Of a DNA stretch of 60,520 nt, positions 51,117-59,850 are shown one piece after another (within the stretch, counting starts at the first letter, position 1; each line of letters begins with the position of its first letter). Both the position numbers and the translations under genes were made by a program. Under the pieces are notes generated by a model. That model did not search any database. It saw only the letters and a list, made by a program, of their open reading frames with translations, and had not been told where the DNA came from. The DNA is from Streptosporangiaceae bacterium. GTDB taxonomy: Bacteria; Actinomycetota; Actinomycetes; Streptosporangiales; Streptosporangiaceae. The stretch lies in the NCBI GenBank assembly GCA_019245115.1, contig JAFARZ010000130.1, forward strand, positions 1-60,520, written 5' to 3'.

Positions 51117-51521
51117 ATGCCTAAGACCACAAAGGGCGGCAAGCCGCGCAAGGAAGAGCTGCCCGGCACCATACAGCGCTCGCCGGCCAAGGCGCAGCGG
51201 ACGTACGCCAAGGCGCACGACAGCGCGGTGGAGACCTACGGCGAAGGCGAGCGGGCGCACCGGGTCGCTTACTCTGCGCTCAAGCACACCCACCAGAAGG
51301 TCGGCGACCACTGGGAAGAAAAGGGACACAAGGGTCCGTCCGACGAGCGGGCCGCCAATCCCAGGGCGCGCGAGAACAAGGGCAGGTCGGCCGGTGGTGT
51401 GGACGTGAAGGGAAGCTCGAAGAAGGAGCTGATGGACCGCGCTCGTTCACTCGGCGTGCGCGGCCGGTCCAAGATGACCAAGCAGGAACTGGGCGAGGCC
51501 ATCGCCCGTAAACAGGACTAG
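51117..51521 (+). CDS. chaB: ChaB-family protein with Rho-N-like C-terminus
   Basis: 134 aa, ATG at 51117 with GGAGGGAGAATC. N-terminal ChaB domain: LPGTIQRSPAKAQRTYAKAHDSAVETYGEGERAHRVAYSALKHTH. C-terminal 35 residues fit a Rho-N/SAP-like fold (KKELMDRARSLGVRGRSKMTKQELGEAI). A GGGTAG motif 25 bases upstream resembles a SigB -10. Stop shares CTAG with the convergent PAP2-like gene. ChaB has been linked to cation/proton antiport regulation in E. coli, but in actinobacteria the role is unknown. Confidence 0.9.
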   Translation: MPKTTKGGKPRKEELPGTIQRSPAKAQRTYAKAHDSAVETYGEGERAHRVAYSALKHTHQKVGDHWEEKGHKGPSDERAANPRARENKGRSAGGVDVKGSSKKELMDRARSLGVRGRSKMTKQELGEAIARKQD

Positions 51522-52222
51522 GCCCGGACGAAGCCGCCGGTGGTCTTGTAGGCGATGGCGGCGACGAGGGCGCCAAGAGCGGCGCCGGCCACCACCTGGC
51601 CGGTCGTGTGATCGTTCATCGCCATCCGGGACCAGCCCACGGCGCCGACCAGCGCGAATCCGGCCAGGACCGGCGGGCCGAATGCGTATGCGAGCACGGT
51701 GACCGAGCCGGCCGCCACCGCGCAGTGGATGGAGATCTTCCAGACCGTGGTCACCAGCGCGAGCAGCGCCACGCTGCCGAGCATGAAGGCGAGGTAGCCG
51801 GCCAGCACCCGCGGCGCTCGCAGTACGACCAGCAGGCCCCAGCCGACCGCCACCGACGCGGTGATGAAGGCCAGGACCACCAGGCGCGCCTTCCTGGCGC
51901 CCACGTTCCGGTCCGCCCAGCGGCCGTGCTGGACGCCGTAGGCGATGAACAGCGTCGGGATCACCGCGGCGAACAGCGCGGCCAGCAGGCCCCAGCCGAT
52001 GCCTTCGGCGCGGTCGGCGGGGCTGGCACGCCACCCGAGGGCGAGCAGGGTCACCGCCAGCCAGTTCTTCGGCTCCAGCAGGTAGGTGCACAACTCGGCC
52101 GCTGACCTGCGCGGTTCGGCCGCCGGCCTGTGCGGTTCGGCTGCCGGCCTGAGCGGTTCGGCCGCCGGCCTGAGCGGTCGCAATCGGGCCAGCGATTGTG
52201 CAAGCCATTGACGAACGGCCAT
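51518..52222 (-). CDS. PAP2-superfamily-like membrane protein
   Basis: 234 aa from the ATG at 52222. About six transmembrane helices. The C-terminus has WKISIHCAVAAG and WSRMAMNDHTTGQVVAGAALG, matching the His/His-Asp region of type 2 phosphatidic acid phosphatases though the KxxxxxxRP part is not clear. The N-terminal 40 residues contain three 7-residue repeats of LRPAAEP type encoded by a 21-bp tandem repeat, a linker-like feature. It may act on a lipid or undecaprenyl carrier. Confidence 0.75.
   Translation of the reverse strand: MAVRQWLAQSLARLRPLRPAAEPLRPAAEPHRPAAEPRRSAAELCTYLLEPKNWLAVTLLALGWRASPADRAEGIGWGLLAALFAAVIPTLFIAYGVQHGRWADRNVGARKARLVVLAFITASVAVGWGLLVVLRAPRVLAGYLAFMLGSVALLALVTTVWKISIHCAVAAGSVTVLAYAFGPPVLAGFALVGAVGWSRMAMNDHTTGQVVAGAALGALVAAIAYKTTGGFVRA
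52107..52180. repeat. 21-bp tandem repeat encoding LRPAAEP units
   Basis: Three full copies (starting 52107, 52128, 52149) and a partial fourth of CTGNGCGGTTCGGCCGCCGG, in frame with the PAP2-like protein. Confidence 0.9.
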
Positions 52223-52244
52223 ACGCAGACGGTAGCGTCCCAGT

Positions 52245-53687
52245 ATGGCCGCACGCACTGGCGCGGAGTTCCTGGAGCGGCTGTCCGCTGCTCGCGTTCA
52301 CGTGGACATCATGGGGGAAACGCTGATCGGCGGCGTCGCCGAGCATCCCGCGTTCCGCAACGTCGTGCGGAGTTACGCCGAGTTGTTCGACATGCAGCAC
52401 GATCCCGCCTACCGCGACGTGCTGACCTACCCGTCGCCCACCTCGGGAGATCCCGTCGCCACCAGCTTCCTGGTGCCGCGTACCCCCGAGGACCTGGCCA
52501 AGCGGTCCGCGGCGTTCAAACTGTGGGCCGACCGCAGCCTTGGCATGCTCGGCCGCACCGGCGACTACCTGAACAGCGCCCTGATGGCGCTGGCCGCCGC
52601 CGAGAGCTGGTTCGCGCAGGCCGGGCCCGGCTTCGGCGAGAACACCCGGCGCTACTACGAGCGGGTCCGCGAGCAGGACCTGCTGTGCACGCACACCCTG
52701 GTCCCGCCGCAGGCGAACCGGGCGGTCACCGCGAGCCAGCAGGCGGGCGGGGCCCTGATGGCCCACATCCTCCGCGAGGACGACAACGGCATCGTCATCC
52801 GGGGCGCACGGTTGCTCGCCACCATCGGGCCGTTCGCCGACGAGCTGCTGGTGTTCCCCTCCACCGTGCTGCGCAACTCTGCGGAAGACAAGCAGTACTC
52901 GTTCGCCTGCGCCGTGCCCGGCGACGCGCCCGGGCTGCGCTACATCGCCCGCGAGCCGATGGACTACGGCCGCTCGCACCCTTTGGGTTCCCGGTTCGAG
53001 GAACCGGATGCCGTGGTCATTTTCGACGACGTGCACGTCCCGTACGAACGGTGCTTCGTGCTGGGCGACCCGGAACTGTGCAACGGCTTCTACACGCAGA
53101 CGTCCGCGGTCGTGCACATGACCCACCAGGTGCTGGCCCGCACCACGGCCAAGACCGAGTACCTCCTCGGCCTGGTGTCGCTGCTCACCGAGGCGATCGG
53201 CATCGAGCAGTTCCAGCATGTGCAGCAGGACGTCGCTGAGGTCATCATGACGCTGGAGACGCTGCGCGCGTTCGGCCGTGCGGCGCTCGCCGACGCGGCG
53301 CCGAACGGGTACGGGGTCCTCACCCCGGCGTGGCCGCCGCTGAACGCGGCCCGCAACCTGTATCCGAGGCTGTACCAGCGGTTCCCCGAGATCCTGCGCA
53401 AACTGGGCGCCTCCGGGCTGATGGCGCTGCCGACGCAGGCCGATGTCACCGGGCCGGCCGGGCCCGACATAGCCTCCTACCTTCAGTCGGCGACTCTGGG
53501 CGGAGCTGACCGGGTGAAGCTGTTCCGGCTGGTGTGGGACACCTGCGTTTCCGCGTTCTCCGGGCGGCAGGCCCTGTACGAGTACTACTTCTTCGGGGAC
53601 CCCGTGCGCATGGCGGGCGCCTACGTCGCCAGCTACGACCGGGAGCCGTACAAGGCGGCGGTCCGCGCCTTCCTGGACCGGAGCTGA
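52245..53687 (+). CDS. 4-hydroxyphenylacetate 3-monooxygenase oxygenase (HpaB) family protein
   Basis: 480 aa, ATG at 52245. Acyl-CoA-dehydrogenase-like fold with HpaB features: MGETLIGGVAEHPAFRNVVRSYAELFD, VREQDLLCTHTLVPPQANR, and HLVHQ-like SAVVHMTHQVLARTTAKTEYLLGL. The family uses reduced FAD from a separate reductase to hydroxylate phenols. No reductase gene (hpaC-like) is adjacent. Substrate is uncertain. Starts 23 bases upstream of and divergent from the PAP2 gene start, so the two share a short promoter region. Confidence 0.9.
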   Translation: MAARTGAEFLERLSAARVHVDIMGETLIGGVAEHPAFRNVVRSYAELFDMQHDPAYRDVLTYPSPTSGDPVATSFLVPRTPEDLAKRSAAFKLWADRSLGMLGRTGDYLNSALMALAAAESWFAQAGPGFGENTRRYYERVREQDLLCTHTLVPPQANRAVTASQQAGGALMAHILREDDNGIVIRGARLLATIGPFADELLVFPSTVLRNSAEDKQYSFACAVPGDAPGLRYIAREPMDYGRSHPLGSRFEEPDAVVIFDDVHVPYERCFVLGDPELCNGFYTQTSAVVHMTHQVLARTTAKTEYLLGLVSLLTEAIGIEQFQHVQQDVAEVIMTLETLRAFGRAALADAAPNGYGVLTPAWPPLNAARNLYPRLYQRFPEILRKLGASGLMALPTQADVTGPAGPDIASYLQSATLGGADRVKLFRLVWDTCVSAFSGRQALYEYYFFGDPVRMAGAYVASYDREPYKAAVRAFLDRS

Positions 53688-53817
53688 CCCTCCGGGAAAG
53701 GTTTGAATGGGCGGTGGTGGTGGCGCGGCATAACGGGAAATTCGGGGCGTCACGCTACAATCGCGGCAACGACGCGGATTGTGCGAATTGCGAGTTGCGG
53801 GTTCCGGCGGAGGGCGG

Positions 53818-54018
53818 ATGCGAAGAGGGACACTGCTCGTGCTCTTGTGGCTCGCCATCGGCGCAGCCGCGGCCGGCCAGCGCGGTTACTTCAGCTCCTC
53901 GGCCAACCTCGGCTGCAGCCAGGGCGCCACGATCGGAGTGACGCTCGCCGCGGGCCCGCTCAACTACCTCGGCGTGGACGCCAAGATCGCCTGCAAGCTG
54001 CCCAGCCCGAGTCCCTGA
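53818..54018 (+). CDS. Small membrane protein, 66 aa, paralogue of the 13454 gene
   Basis: ATG at 53818 after GGAGGGCGG. One N-terminal helix (TLLVLLWLAIGAAAA) then GQRGYF, a Cys, hydrophobic GATIGVTLAAGPLNYLG, and a second Cys. It aligns with the 59-aa protein at 13454 along nearly the whole length, keeping the two Cys, QRGYF and GPLNY. The tail is slightly longer (KLPSPSP). Function unknown. Confidence 0.82.
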   Translation: MRRGTLLVLLWLAIGAAAAGQRGYFSSSANLGCSQGATIGVTLAAGPLNYLGVDAKIACKLPSPSP

Positions 54019-54088
54019 TACCCACCGCGGCGGGCGCTGCGCACTTCATGCGGGGAGTAGGGTTCCAGCCGCTGGGTAGCTCGCCGGC

Positions 54089-54343
54089 ATGGCGGATACA
54101 CACAAAACAGTAGGTGACCTGCACCTCGCCACTGTCGTCATCAACGTGCAGGACATGCACCGGGCGGTGGACTTCTGGACTGCCGCCCTTGGTTATGTGC
54201 GGCGCGAGGAGGTGTGGGATCCGGCGTTCATGATGCTGGACGATCGCGTGGATGAGTGGCCGTACCCGGATGGTGCGGACTTTGTCGTGATGCGTGACCC
54301 GGACGGCAATGAGTTCTGCGTAATCGACCATCCTGAGCTGTGA
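54089..54343 (+). CDS. VOC-family protein, internally shortened
   Basis: 84 aa. It starts with the VOC strand-helix (LATVVINVQDMHRAVDFWTAALGYVRREEVWDPAFMML) and ends with DADFVVMRDPDGNEFCVIDHPEL-like residues. Family members of this type are about 115-125 aa, and the two halves join at MMLDDRV, so about 35-40 residues in the middle are missing. It could be a degenerate or a naturally short variant. It overlaps or nearly abuts the Ppx gene. Confidence 0.75.
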   Translation: MADTHKTVGDLHLATVVINVQDMHRAVDFWTAALGYVRREEVWDPAFMMLDDRVDEWPYPDGADFVVMRDPDGNEFCVIDHPEL

Positions 54344-54345
54344 AG

Positions 54346-55410
54346 ATGAACGGAAATGGCCACCCGGTCCGGCTCGCTGTGCTGGACGCCGGGTCGAACT
54401 CCGCACATCTGCTGGTCGCTGATGTCGTGCCCGGCCAGCCGCCTGCCGAGGTGCATTCAGCGAAGTGGCGGACCAGGCTCGCCCAAGCCACCGACAGCCA
54501 GGGCAACATCAGCCAGGCCGCGGTACGCCGGCTGGCGGCCGCGGCCGTCGCGGCCGCCCAGGTCGCCGACGCACACGGAGTGGCCGGGCTGATCGCCTAC
54601 GCGACCTCGGCGATCCGCGACGCGGCCAACCAGGACGAGGTCACCAAGCAGGTGGAGCGGGTCTCCGGGGTGCGGCTGGACATCCTGCCCGGCGATGCCG
54701 AGGCACGGTTCGAGTTCCTGGCGGTACGACGCTGGCACGGATGGTCGGCCGGGCCGTTGCTGCTGCTCGACATCGGCGGCGGATCACTTGAAATCGCCTA
54801 CGGAGGCGGCGAGCTACCCAGCCACGCCGTCTCACTCCCGCTCGGCGCCGCGCGCCTGGCCGGCGATTTCCTGCCCAGCGACCCACCCCGCAAGGCCGAA
54901 CTACGAGCCCTGCGCCAGCACGTGGTATCGGTCCTGGCCGAGGAGGCCGGCGGCTTCCCCACCGTGGAGGACATGACCGCGGTGGCAACGTCAAGGACCT
55001 TCACCAGGCTCGCCAGGCTCACCGGAGCACCGAAAATGGCCGGAACCGAGCGTGTCCCGGCCCGGCTCGACGCCGCCGCCTTGCGCGCCCGGCTCCCGAA
55101 GCTTGCTTCTCGCACCGACGCCAAGCGCGCCAAGCTGAAAGGCATCTCGTACCGCCGCTCCCGCCAGATGCTCGCCGGCGCCATCGTGGCCGACGCCGCG
55201 ATGACCGTCCTCGACCTCCCGCACGTCGAAATCTCCCCGTGGGCACTACGCGAAGGCGTCATGCTCCACCACGCGAGCATCCTGGCCACCGCCCAGCTGA
55301 ACGCCCCGAACGGCGTCGCGGCCCCGCCCGCCCCAGCCGACGTCGCGGCCCTCCCGCTACCCGACCCGGTTGAGATGTTACGAGCGCCACCCGATCACGG
55401 GTGTCCGTGA
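54346..55410 (+). CDS. Ppx/GppA exopolyphosphatase-type phosphatase
   Basis: 354 aa from the ATG at 54346 (a GTG at 54340 overlapping the VOC stop is also possible). ASKHA fold: LAVLDAGSNSAHLLVADV, ATSAIRDAANQ, and LLLLDIGGGSLEIAYG. The family hydrolyses polyphosphate or pppGpp. The C-terminal 40 residues are Pro/Ala-rich. It overlaps the convergent APH-fold gene by 16 bases. Confidence 0.9.
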   Translation: MNGNGHPVRLAVLDAGSNSAHLLVADVVPGQPPAEVHSAKWRTRLAQATDSQGNISQAAVRRLAAAAVAAAQVADAHGVAGLIAYATSAIRDAANQDEVTKQVERVSGVRLDILPGDAEARFEFLAVRRWHGWSAGPLLLLDIGGGSLEIAYGGGELPSHAVSLPLGAARLAGDFLPSDPPRKAELRALRQHVVSVLAEEAGGFPTVEDMTAVATSRTFTRLARLTGAPKMAGTERVPARLDAAALRARLPKLASRTDAKRAKLKGISYRRSRQMLAGAIVADAAMTVLDLPHVEISPWALREGVMLHHASILATAQLNAPNGVAAPPAPADVAALPLPDPVEMLRAPPDHGCP

Positions 55411-56264
55411 ATCCGGGCGAGGACCAGGTCGGTCACCGGCTGGCCGGTCCGGGCGACCGCGTCCAGGCCGGTCCCGCCGGAACGGGCGATGATCTCGGTG
55501 ACGTGCCGGTATACGAGCGCGCGGCCCAGCAACTGGTCCAGTTCCGGTTCCCCGGTGAGCTGGCCCAGGATCGCCGGATCTGCCCCGCTCCACTGCAGGG
55601 CGTCGACCGCCGCGACCGCGATCGCCAGCCCAGGGGGTCGCCAGTACGGCGAGAAGTCGATGACGGCCGGCGGCTCACCGTCGGCGAACAGCACGTTTCC
55701 CCCGAGGTCACCGTGCATGAGCTGGGACGGAAGGTCCATCGGCCGCAGCACGGACAGCAGGCTCCGTATCTGCCCGCCCAGCCGCTCGCCGGCCGACTCG
55801 AGGAAAGGTGCAGGGTCGCGCTCACCCCATGCGACCTGGTCACCAACCGTCCACTGGGTGCCGTTCCGGCCCAGCCAGGAGGGTGCCGGAATACCGGCCA
55901 GGGCGGCGTGGAATGCCCGGCTCACCGTGAGCAGCTGTCCCCAGCGGGGCGAGACGCCCGACCAGTCCGCCGGGGCACCGGGCAGCCACTGCCAGGCCAC
56001 CCATCCTTCGGCCACCCAATCTCCGTCGGCGCGCACGGGCCGGGGGACGCGGAAGCCCGGGCCGGACAGCGTGCTGTACAGCTCGGCGGTCCATCGTGCC
56101 GCGTGTCGCGACCCGGCCGGCTTGAGCACGATTTCCCCGGCACGCCACGCGGTGCCCTGCCCGCCAGTCAGCGGAACGGGGACGGAACCGGATGCGCCGA
56201 AGGCGGCCAGCACAGCCTCGGGAACCACTCCGCTGACGGTACCGGCGGCGCACCGCTGGGCCAA
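55395..56264 (-). CDS. Aminoglycoside phosphotransferase-fold protein (TIGR02569-like)
   Basis: 289 aa. APH/kinase-like fold: VLKPAGSRHAARWTAELYS gives the ATP-Lys, LMHGDLGGNVLF the catalytic loop, and VIDFSPYWRPPG the metal Asp. This set matches the actinobacterial TIGR02569-type proteins of unknown substrate. No sign of an antibiotic-resistance role. The start at 56264 gives an Arg/Gly-rich lead of about 12 residues before the fold. Confidence 0.8.
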   Translation of the reverse strand: MAQRCAAGTVSGVVPEAVLAAFGASGSVPVPLTGGQGTAWRAGEIVLKPAGSRHAARWTAELYSTLSGPGFRVPRPVRADGDWVAEGWVAWQWLPGAPADWSGVSPRWGQLLTVSRAFHAALAGIPAPSWLGRNGTQWTVGDQVAWGERDPAPFLESAGERLGGQIRSLLSVLRPMDLPSQLMHGDLGGNVLFADGEPPAVIDFSPYWRPPGLAIAVAAVDALQWSGADPAILGQLTGEPELDQLLGRALVYRHVTEIIARSGGTGLDAVARTGQPVTDLVLARIHGHP

Positions 56265-56336
56265 CCGGATTGCAGGCGATGAGTCGCGGCCGGAACCGTC
56301 GTCTTAACCGGAGAACCCGACAGAAAGGCTACTAAC

Positions 56337-57104
56337 GTGACCGAGTTCGGCGAGCAGGCACCAGGACAGCCGCGGACCTTCGTCCTGATCCCGGGCGCGG
56401 GCGGCGCGGCCTGGTACTGGTACCGGGTGGTTCCGCTGCTGCGCGAGGCCGGACACGAGGCGATCGCCGTCGACCTGCCCGGTCCGGACCCGCATGCCGG
56501 GCTGCCCGAGTACGCCCGCCTGATCAGCGCCGCGATAGCGGACGCCGCGATAGCGGACGCGGCGGTACCGGATGCCGCTGGCGACCGCCGCGACGTGGTG
56601 CTGGTCGCGCAGTCAATGGGCGGGTTCACCGCCCCGCTGGCCGCCGCGGCGGCATCGGTCTCGGAAATCGTGTTCGTGAACGCGATGATCCCGGTTCCCG
56701 GCGAGACGCCGAATGCCTGGGGGGACAATACCGGTGCGGCCAAGGCCCGGGAGGCGGCGGCCGAGCGAGGTGGCTACGGCACCGAACTCGACCTGGACAC
56801 CTACTTCCTGCACGACGTCCCGGCCGACGTCGCCGCCACCGGCGAACCACATCAGCGGCCGGAGGCGGAAGTGGCGTTCGAGTCAGTCTGCGACTTCAGC
56901 GCGTGGCCGCCCGTCCCCGTCAGGGTGCTGGCCGGAGCGGACGACCGGCTCTTCCCGGCGGATTTCCAGCAGCGGGTGGCGCGCGAGCGCCTCGGGGTGG
57001 AGGCCGACGTGCTGCCCGGCGGCCATCTCATCGCGCTGTCCCAGCCCGAAGCCGTCGCCCGCTACCTGCTCGGATACCCGATGGCGCCGCGGTCGGGCCG
57101 GTAA
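56337..57104 (+). CDS. Alpha/beta hydrolase
   Basis: 255 aa from the GTG at 56337. The start motif FVLIPGAGGAAWYWYRVVPLLREAG, the nucleophile elbow AQSMGG, acid in GADDRLFP and final GGHLIALSQPE give an intact triad. A short tandem AIADA duplicate near residue 65 is in a loop. Substrate unknown; similar to salicylate esterase-like proteins. It is followed by a direct repeat and a hairpin. Confidence 0.88.
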   Translation: MTEFGEQAPGQPRTFVLIPGAGGAAWYWYRVVPLLREAGHEAIAVDLPGPDPHAGLPEYARLISAAIADAAIADAAVPDAAGDRRDVVLVAQSMGGFTAPLAAAAASVSEIVFVNAMIPVPGETPNAWGDNTGAAKAREAAAERGGYGTELDLDTYFLHDVPADVAATGEPHQRPEAEVAFESVCDFSAWPPVPVRVLAGADDRLFPADFQQRVARERLGVEADVLPGGHLIALSQPEAVARYLLGYPMAPRSGR

Positions 57105-57193
57105 TGGTGCCGCGGTAACGGCGCTGTGGGAACGGCCGGTAACGGCGCTGCGGGAGCGCGGGAACGGGCATTCCGGGCAGTTATCGTGGTGAC

Positions 57194-57253
57194 TTTCGGC
57201 TTCGCGGTTATTTTTGGCTACCGGGTGCACAAAAACCACCGCGAAGCCCGAAA
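57194..57253. terminator. Long inverted repeat between convergent genes
   Basis: TTTCGGCTTCGCGGT pairs with ACCGCGAAGCCCGAAA (one bulge), extended by TTTTTG/CAAAAA inside after a two-base mismatch; loop of about 13 bases. It can act as a terminator for both neighbours. The AT runs within are unusual for the region. Confidence 0.6.
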
Positions 57254-57334
57254 CAACCGCGCGAGCACGGTGGCGTTATACCGCCAAATGGGATGAAACG
57301 GGCGTACGGTAAAGCCGGATAATACCGAGGTCCC

Positions 57335-58327
57335 CTACCTGACCGGTGGGAGGCCGAACTTGGCCACCAGGCCGGAGCCGCCGCCGAACACGGTGATGCG
57401 GGCGATGCCACTGGAGGTGACGGTGAGCATCCCGATCCCGTAGGCATGATGCGCTCCGTCACCTTCGCGGTAGTACGCGGCCCCGGCGGGCTGGCCGTTG
57501 GCGATGACGGGGGTCATCAGCCAGTCCCCGGGAGACCCGATCACGTGAGCCAGGTAACGAAGGCAGGTCGCGCGACCCGAGAACCAGGTGCGACTGCCGA
57601 TCATCTCTATCGCGGCATCGGTGCGGAGCGCCTTCTCCAGCGACGCGATGTCGGAGTTCTCGAATCCGGCTATGTACTGGGCCAGCAGCTCCCGGGCGCG
57701 CGGCTCGGTGGGCTCGATGACGCGGTCCGGCGCCGGCGCCACCTCCTCCAGCCGGGCGCGGGCTCGTTGCAGCGTGCTCTTGACCGCCACGGGGGAGGTG
57801 CCCAGCATGGTCGCGACCTCCGCGGCCGGGAAGCCGAGCACCTCACGGAGCACGAGCACGGCTCGCTGCCGGGGGAGCAGGTACTGCAGGCTGGCGATGA
57901 GCGCCAGCCGCAGGCTCTCGCGCGCGGCGACGATCGCCGCGGGGTCAGCCGAGGCTGACGCCGACGCCGACGCCGAGATTACCAGCGCGTCCGGGATCGG
58001 CTCGAGCCAGGCCACGCCGGATCCGGCCGGGACGGGCGGGGAGTCCGGGTCGCCGGCCGGGCTGCCCAGGCCGGAGGGCAGCGCCCGCCTGCCGCGCTGT
58101 TCAAGCGCGGTCAGGCAGGCGTTGGTTGCGATGCGGTAGAGCCAGGCGCGCAGCGACGACCGGCCCTCGAATGTGCCGTAGGACCGCCATGCCCGCAGGT
58201 AGGTCTCCTGCACGAGGTCCTCGGCCTCGTCGGCTGAGCCGAGCAGCCGGTAGCAGTGCGCCAGCAGCTCACGCCGGAACGGCTCGGTCAGCTCGGCGAA
58301 CTCGCCGGACTGTCCTGTCATCACCAT
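57335..58327 (-). CDS. ECF sigma factor with SnoaL-like C-terminal domain
   Basis: 330 aa. Region 2: RRELLAHCYRLLGSADEAEDLVQETYLRAWRSYGTF. Region 4: YLLPRQRAVLVLREVLGFPAAEVATMLGTSPVAVKSTLQRARARLEE. Residues about 205-325 form a SnoaL/NTF2-like domain (LLAQYIAGFENSDIASLEKALRTDA ... VFGGGSGLVAKFGLPP). This layout matches TIGR02960/SigJ-like sigma factors, in which the tail regulates activity. An Ala-Ser run (SASASASASAD) lies in the linker. No anti-sigma gene is adjacent. Confidence 0.9.
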   Translation of the reverse strand: MVMTGQSGEFAELTEPFRRELLAHCYRLLGSADEAEDLVQETYLRAWRSYGTFEGRSSLRAWLYRIATNACLTALEQRGRRALPSGLGSPAGDPDSPPVPAGSGVAWLEPIPDALVISASASASASADPAAIVAARESLRLALIASLQYLLPRQRAVLVLREVLGFPAAEVATMLGTSPVAVKSTLQRARARLEEVAPAPDRVIEPTEPRARELLAQYIAGFENSDIASLEKALRTDAAIEMIGSRTWFSGRATCLRYLAHVIGSPGDWLMTPVIANGQPAGAAYYREGDGAHHAYGIGMLTVTSSGIARITVFGGGSGLVAKFGLPPVR

Positions 58328-58358
58328 GTCCGTGGTCTCCCCGGCTCACAGGCCCGGC

Positions 58359-59253
58359 TCACAGGCCAAGCTTCGGGCGTACCCAGCTGGCCATCCTGCG
58401 GATCGCGTCGTCGGCCTCCGGTGCCCGGCCGGCCGCCATCTGGAACGTGTGCAGCATGCCGGGGAAGACGTCGAGCCGCGCGTCGACGCCGGCTTTCCTG
58501 GCGTACTCATCCAGCCGCCGGGAGTCGTCGAGCAGCGTCTCATCCTCACCCGCCTGAATGTAGAGCGGGCCGAGGCCGCTCAGGTCGGCATACAGCGGGC
58601 TGGCCAGCGGGTCGTGCAGGTCGACGCGCCCGCCCAGGAAGCCATGGGCGAGCCCGAGCACAACCTCCCGCTGGAAGAACGGGTCCTTGTCCCGGTTGGT
58701 CTCATACGATTCTCCGCTGACAGCCAGGTCGGTCCATGGCGAGATCAGCATCGTCGCGGCCGGCAGCGGCAGGCCCCTGCTCGCGGGCGCGTAGCTGAAC
58801 GGTCAGCGCGAGCCAGCCGCCGACCGAATCGCCGGCGAACGCGATATGGCCGGCCGTGATCCCCTGATCCAGCAGCCAGCGGTAAGCGGTCATCACCTCG
58901 CCCGCCGGAACCGGATACGCGCCCTCGGGCAGCAGCGGATAACTCACCAGCAGCGCCCGCGTGCCCGCCGCCTTGGCCAGGTGGCCGAACATCTTGCGGT
59001 GCGTGTAGATCGACCCGCCGACGAACCCTCCGCCGTGCATGCACAGCAGCACCCGGTCCGCGCTGGCGCCCTTGGGCACCGCCCACATGCCCGGCCGTCT
59101 GCCCGCCTCGATCTCCAGGTAGTCGACCTGGCGCGGCTCGGCCGTCAGATCCCCCCACGACTCGTCGTCCGGCGGGTCGATCCCGGGCTGTTCCATGGCC
59201 AGGCGGCTCGCCTCCCAGCGCCTCCGGACCGCCTCGGACTGCTTGCTCGGCAT
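58359..59253 (-). pseudogene. Alpha/beta hydrolase (esterase/lipase, HSL-type) disrupted by one-base frameshift
   Basis: The first frame (59253 down to about 58778) has HGGGFVGGS oxyanion motif and GDSVGG nucleophile. At the four-C run 58774-58777 the frame breaks, and the protein continues in the next frame (LPLPAATMLISPWTDL) with the acid in AGEDETLLDD and the His in MLHTFQM. Removing one base from the run restores a complete enzyme of about 297 aa with an intact triad. It could be a genuine recent pseudogene, a programmed slip, or a sequencing error in a homopolymer. Start at 59253 with an AAGGGG site. Confidence 0.82.
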
Positions 59254-59346
59254 TATCAGAACCCCTTCCTCGAGCCTGCGAGCTCTCTCGAGAATCAAGA
59301 CCGCCAACGGCATGAAAAGGAATCGCGCGCTCGGTACCGTGGCGCC

Positions 59347-59850
59347 ATGGGACAGGCGGAATCGGATGCGGAAAGCAGGGCGCTTCTCTCAAGCCTGGAC
59401 AACCAGCGCGGTCACGTGCTGGGAATACTCGAAGGCCTTTCCGAAGATGCCCTGCGACGGCCGGTCCTGCCCTCGGGATGGACGTGCCTGGGCTTGGTCC
59501 GGCATCTCGCCCTCGATGTCGAACGATTCTGGTTCCGCGCCGTCGCCGCCGGCGAGCGGGTCGACCTGGAAAAGGGCGCCGGCGCGTGGCAGGTCCCGCC
59601 CGGCATGCCGGCCGAGGCCGTGTTCGGCCTGTACCGGCAGGAGACCGAACTCGCCAGCGCGATCATCGCGGCCACGCCGCCGGACGCGAGACCGGCCTGG
59701 TGGCCCGAGGAGATCTTTCCCGGCCTCCCGCCCCGCCCGCTGCGGGATACCGTCCTGCACGTGATCACCGAGACCGCGTGCCATGCCGGTCACCTCGACG
59801 CGGTGCGCGAGCTCATCGACGGCCGGACCTGGGTCATCCTAACTGGCTGA
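59347..59850 (+). CDS. DinB/DUF664-family protein
   Basis: 167 aa from the ATG at 59347. Four-helix bundle with metal-site His: TCLGLVRHLALDVERFWF and HVITETACHAGHLDAVREL, as in DinB-like thiol transferase relatives. Function unknown. Last 12 bases overlap the convergent ligase gene. Confidence 0.87.
   Translation: MGQAESDAESRALLSSLDNQRGHVLGILEGLSEDALRRPVLPSGWTCLGLVRHLALDVERFWFRAVAAGERVDLEKGAGAWQVPPGMPAEAVFGLYRQETELASAIIAATPPDARPAWWPEEIFPGLPPRPLRDTVLHVITETACHAGHLDAVRELIDGRTWVILTG

Noticed and set aside
51447..53858. Very long minus-strand frame across HpaB
   Set aside because: Its N-terminal half is antisense noise to HpaB; only the PAP2-like part at 51518-52222 is real and in a different start.
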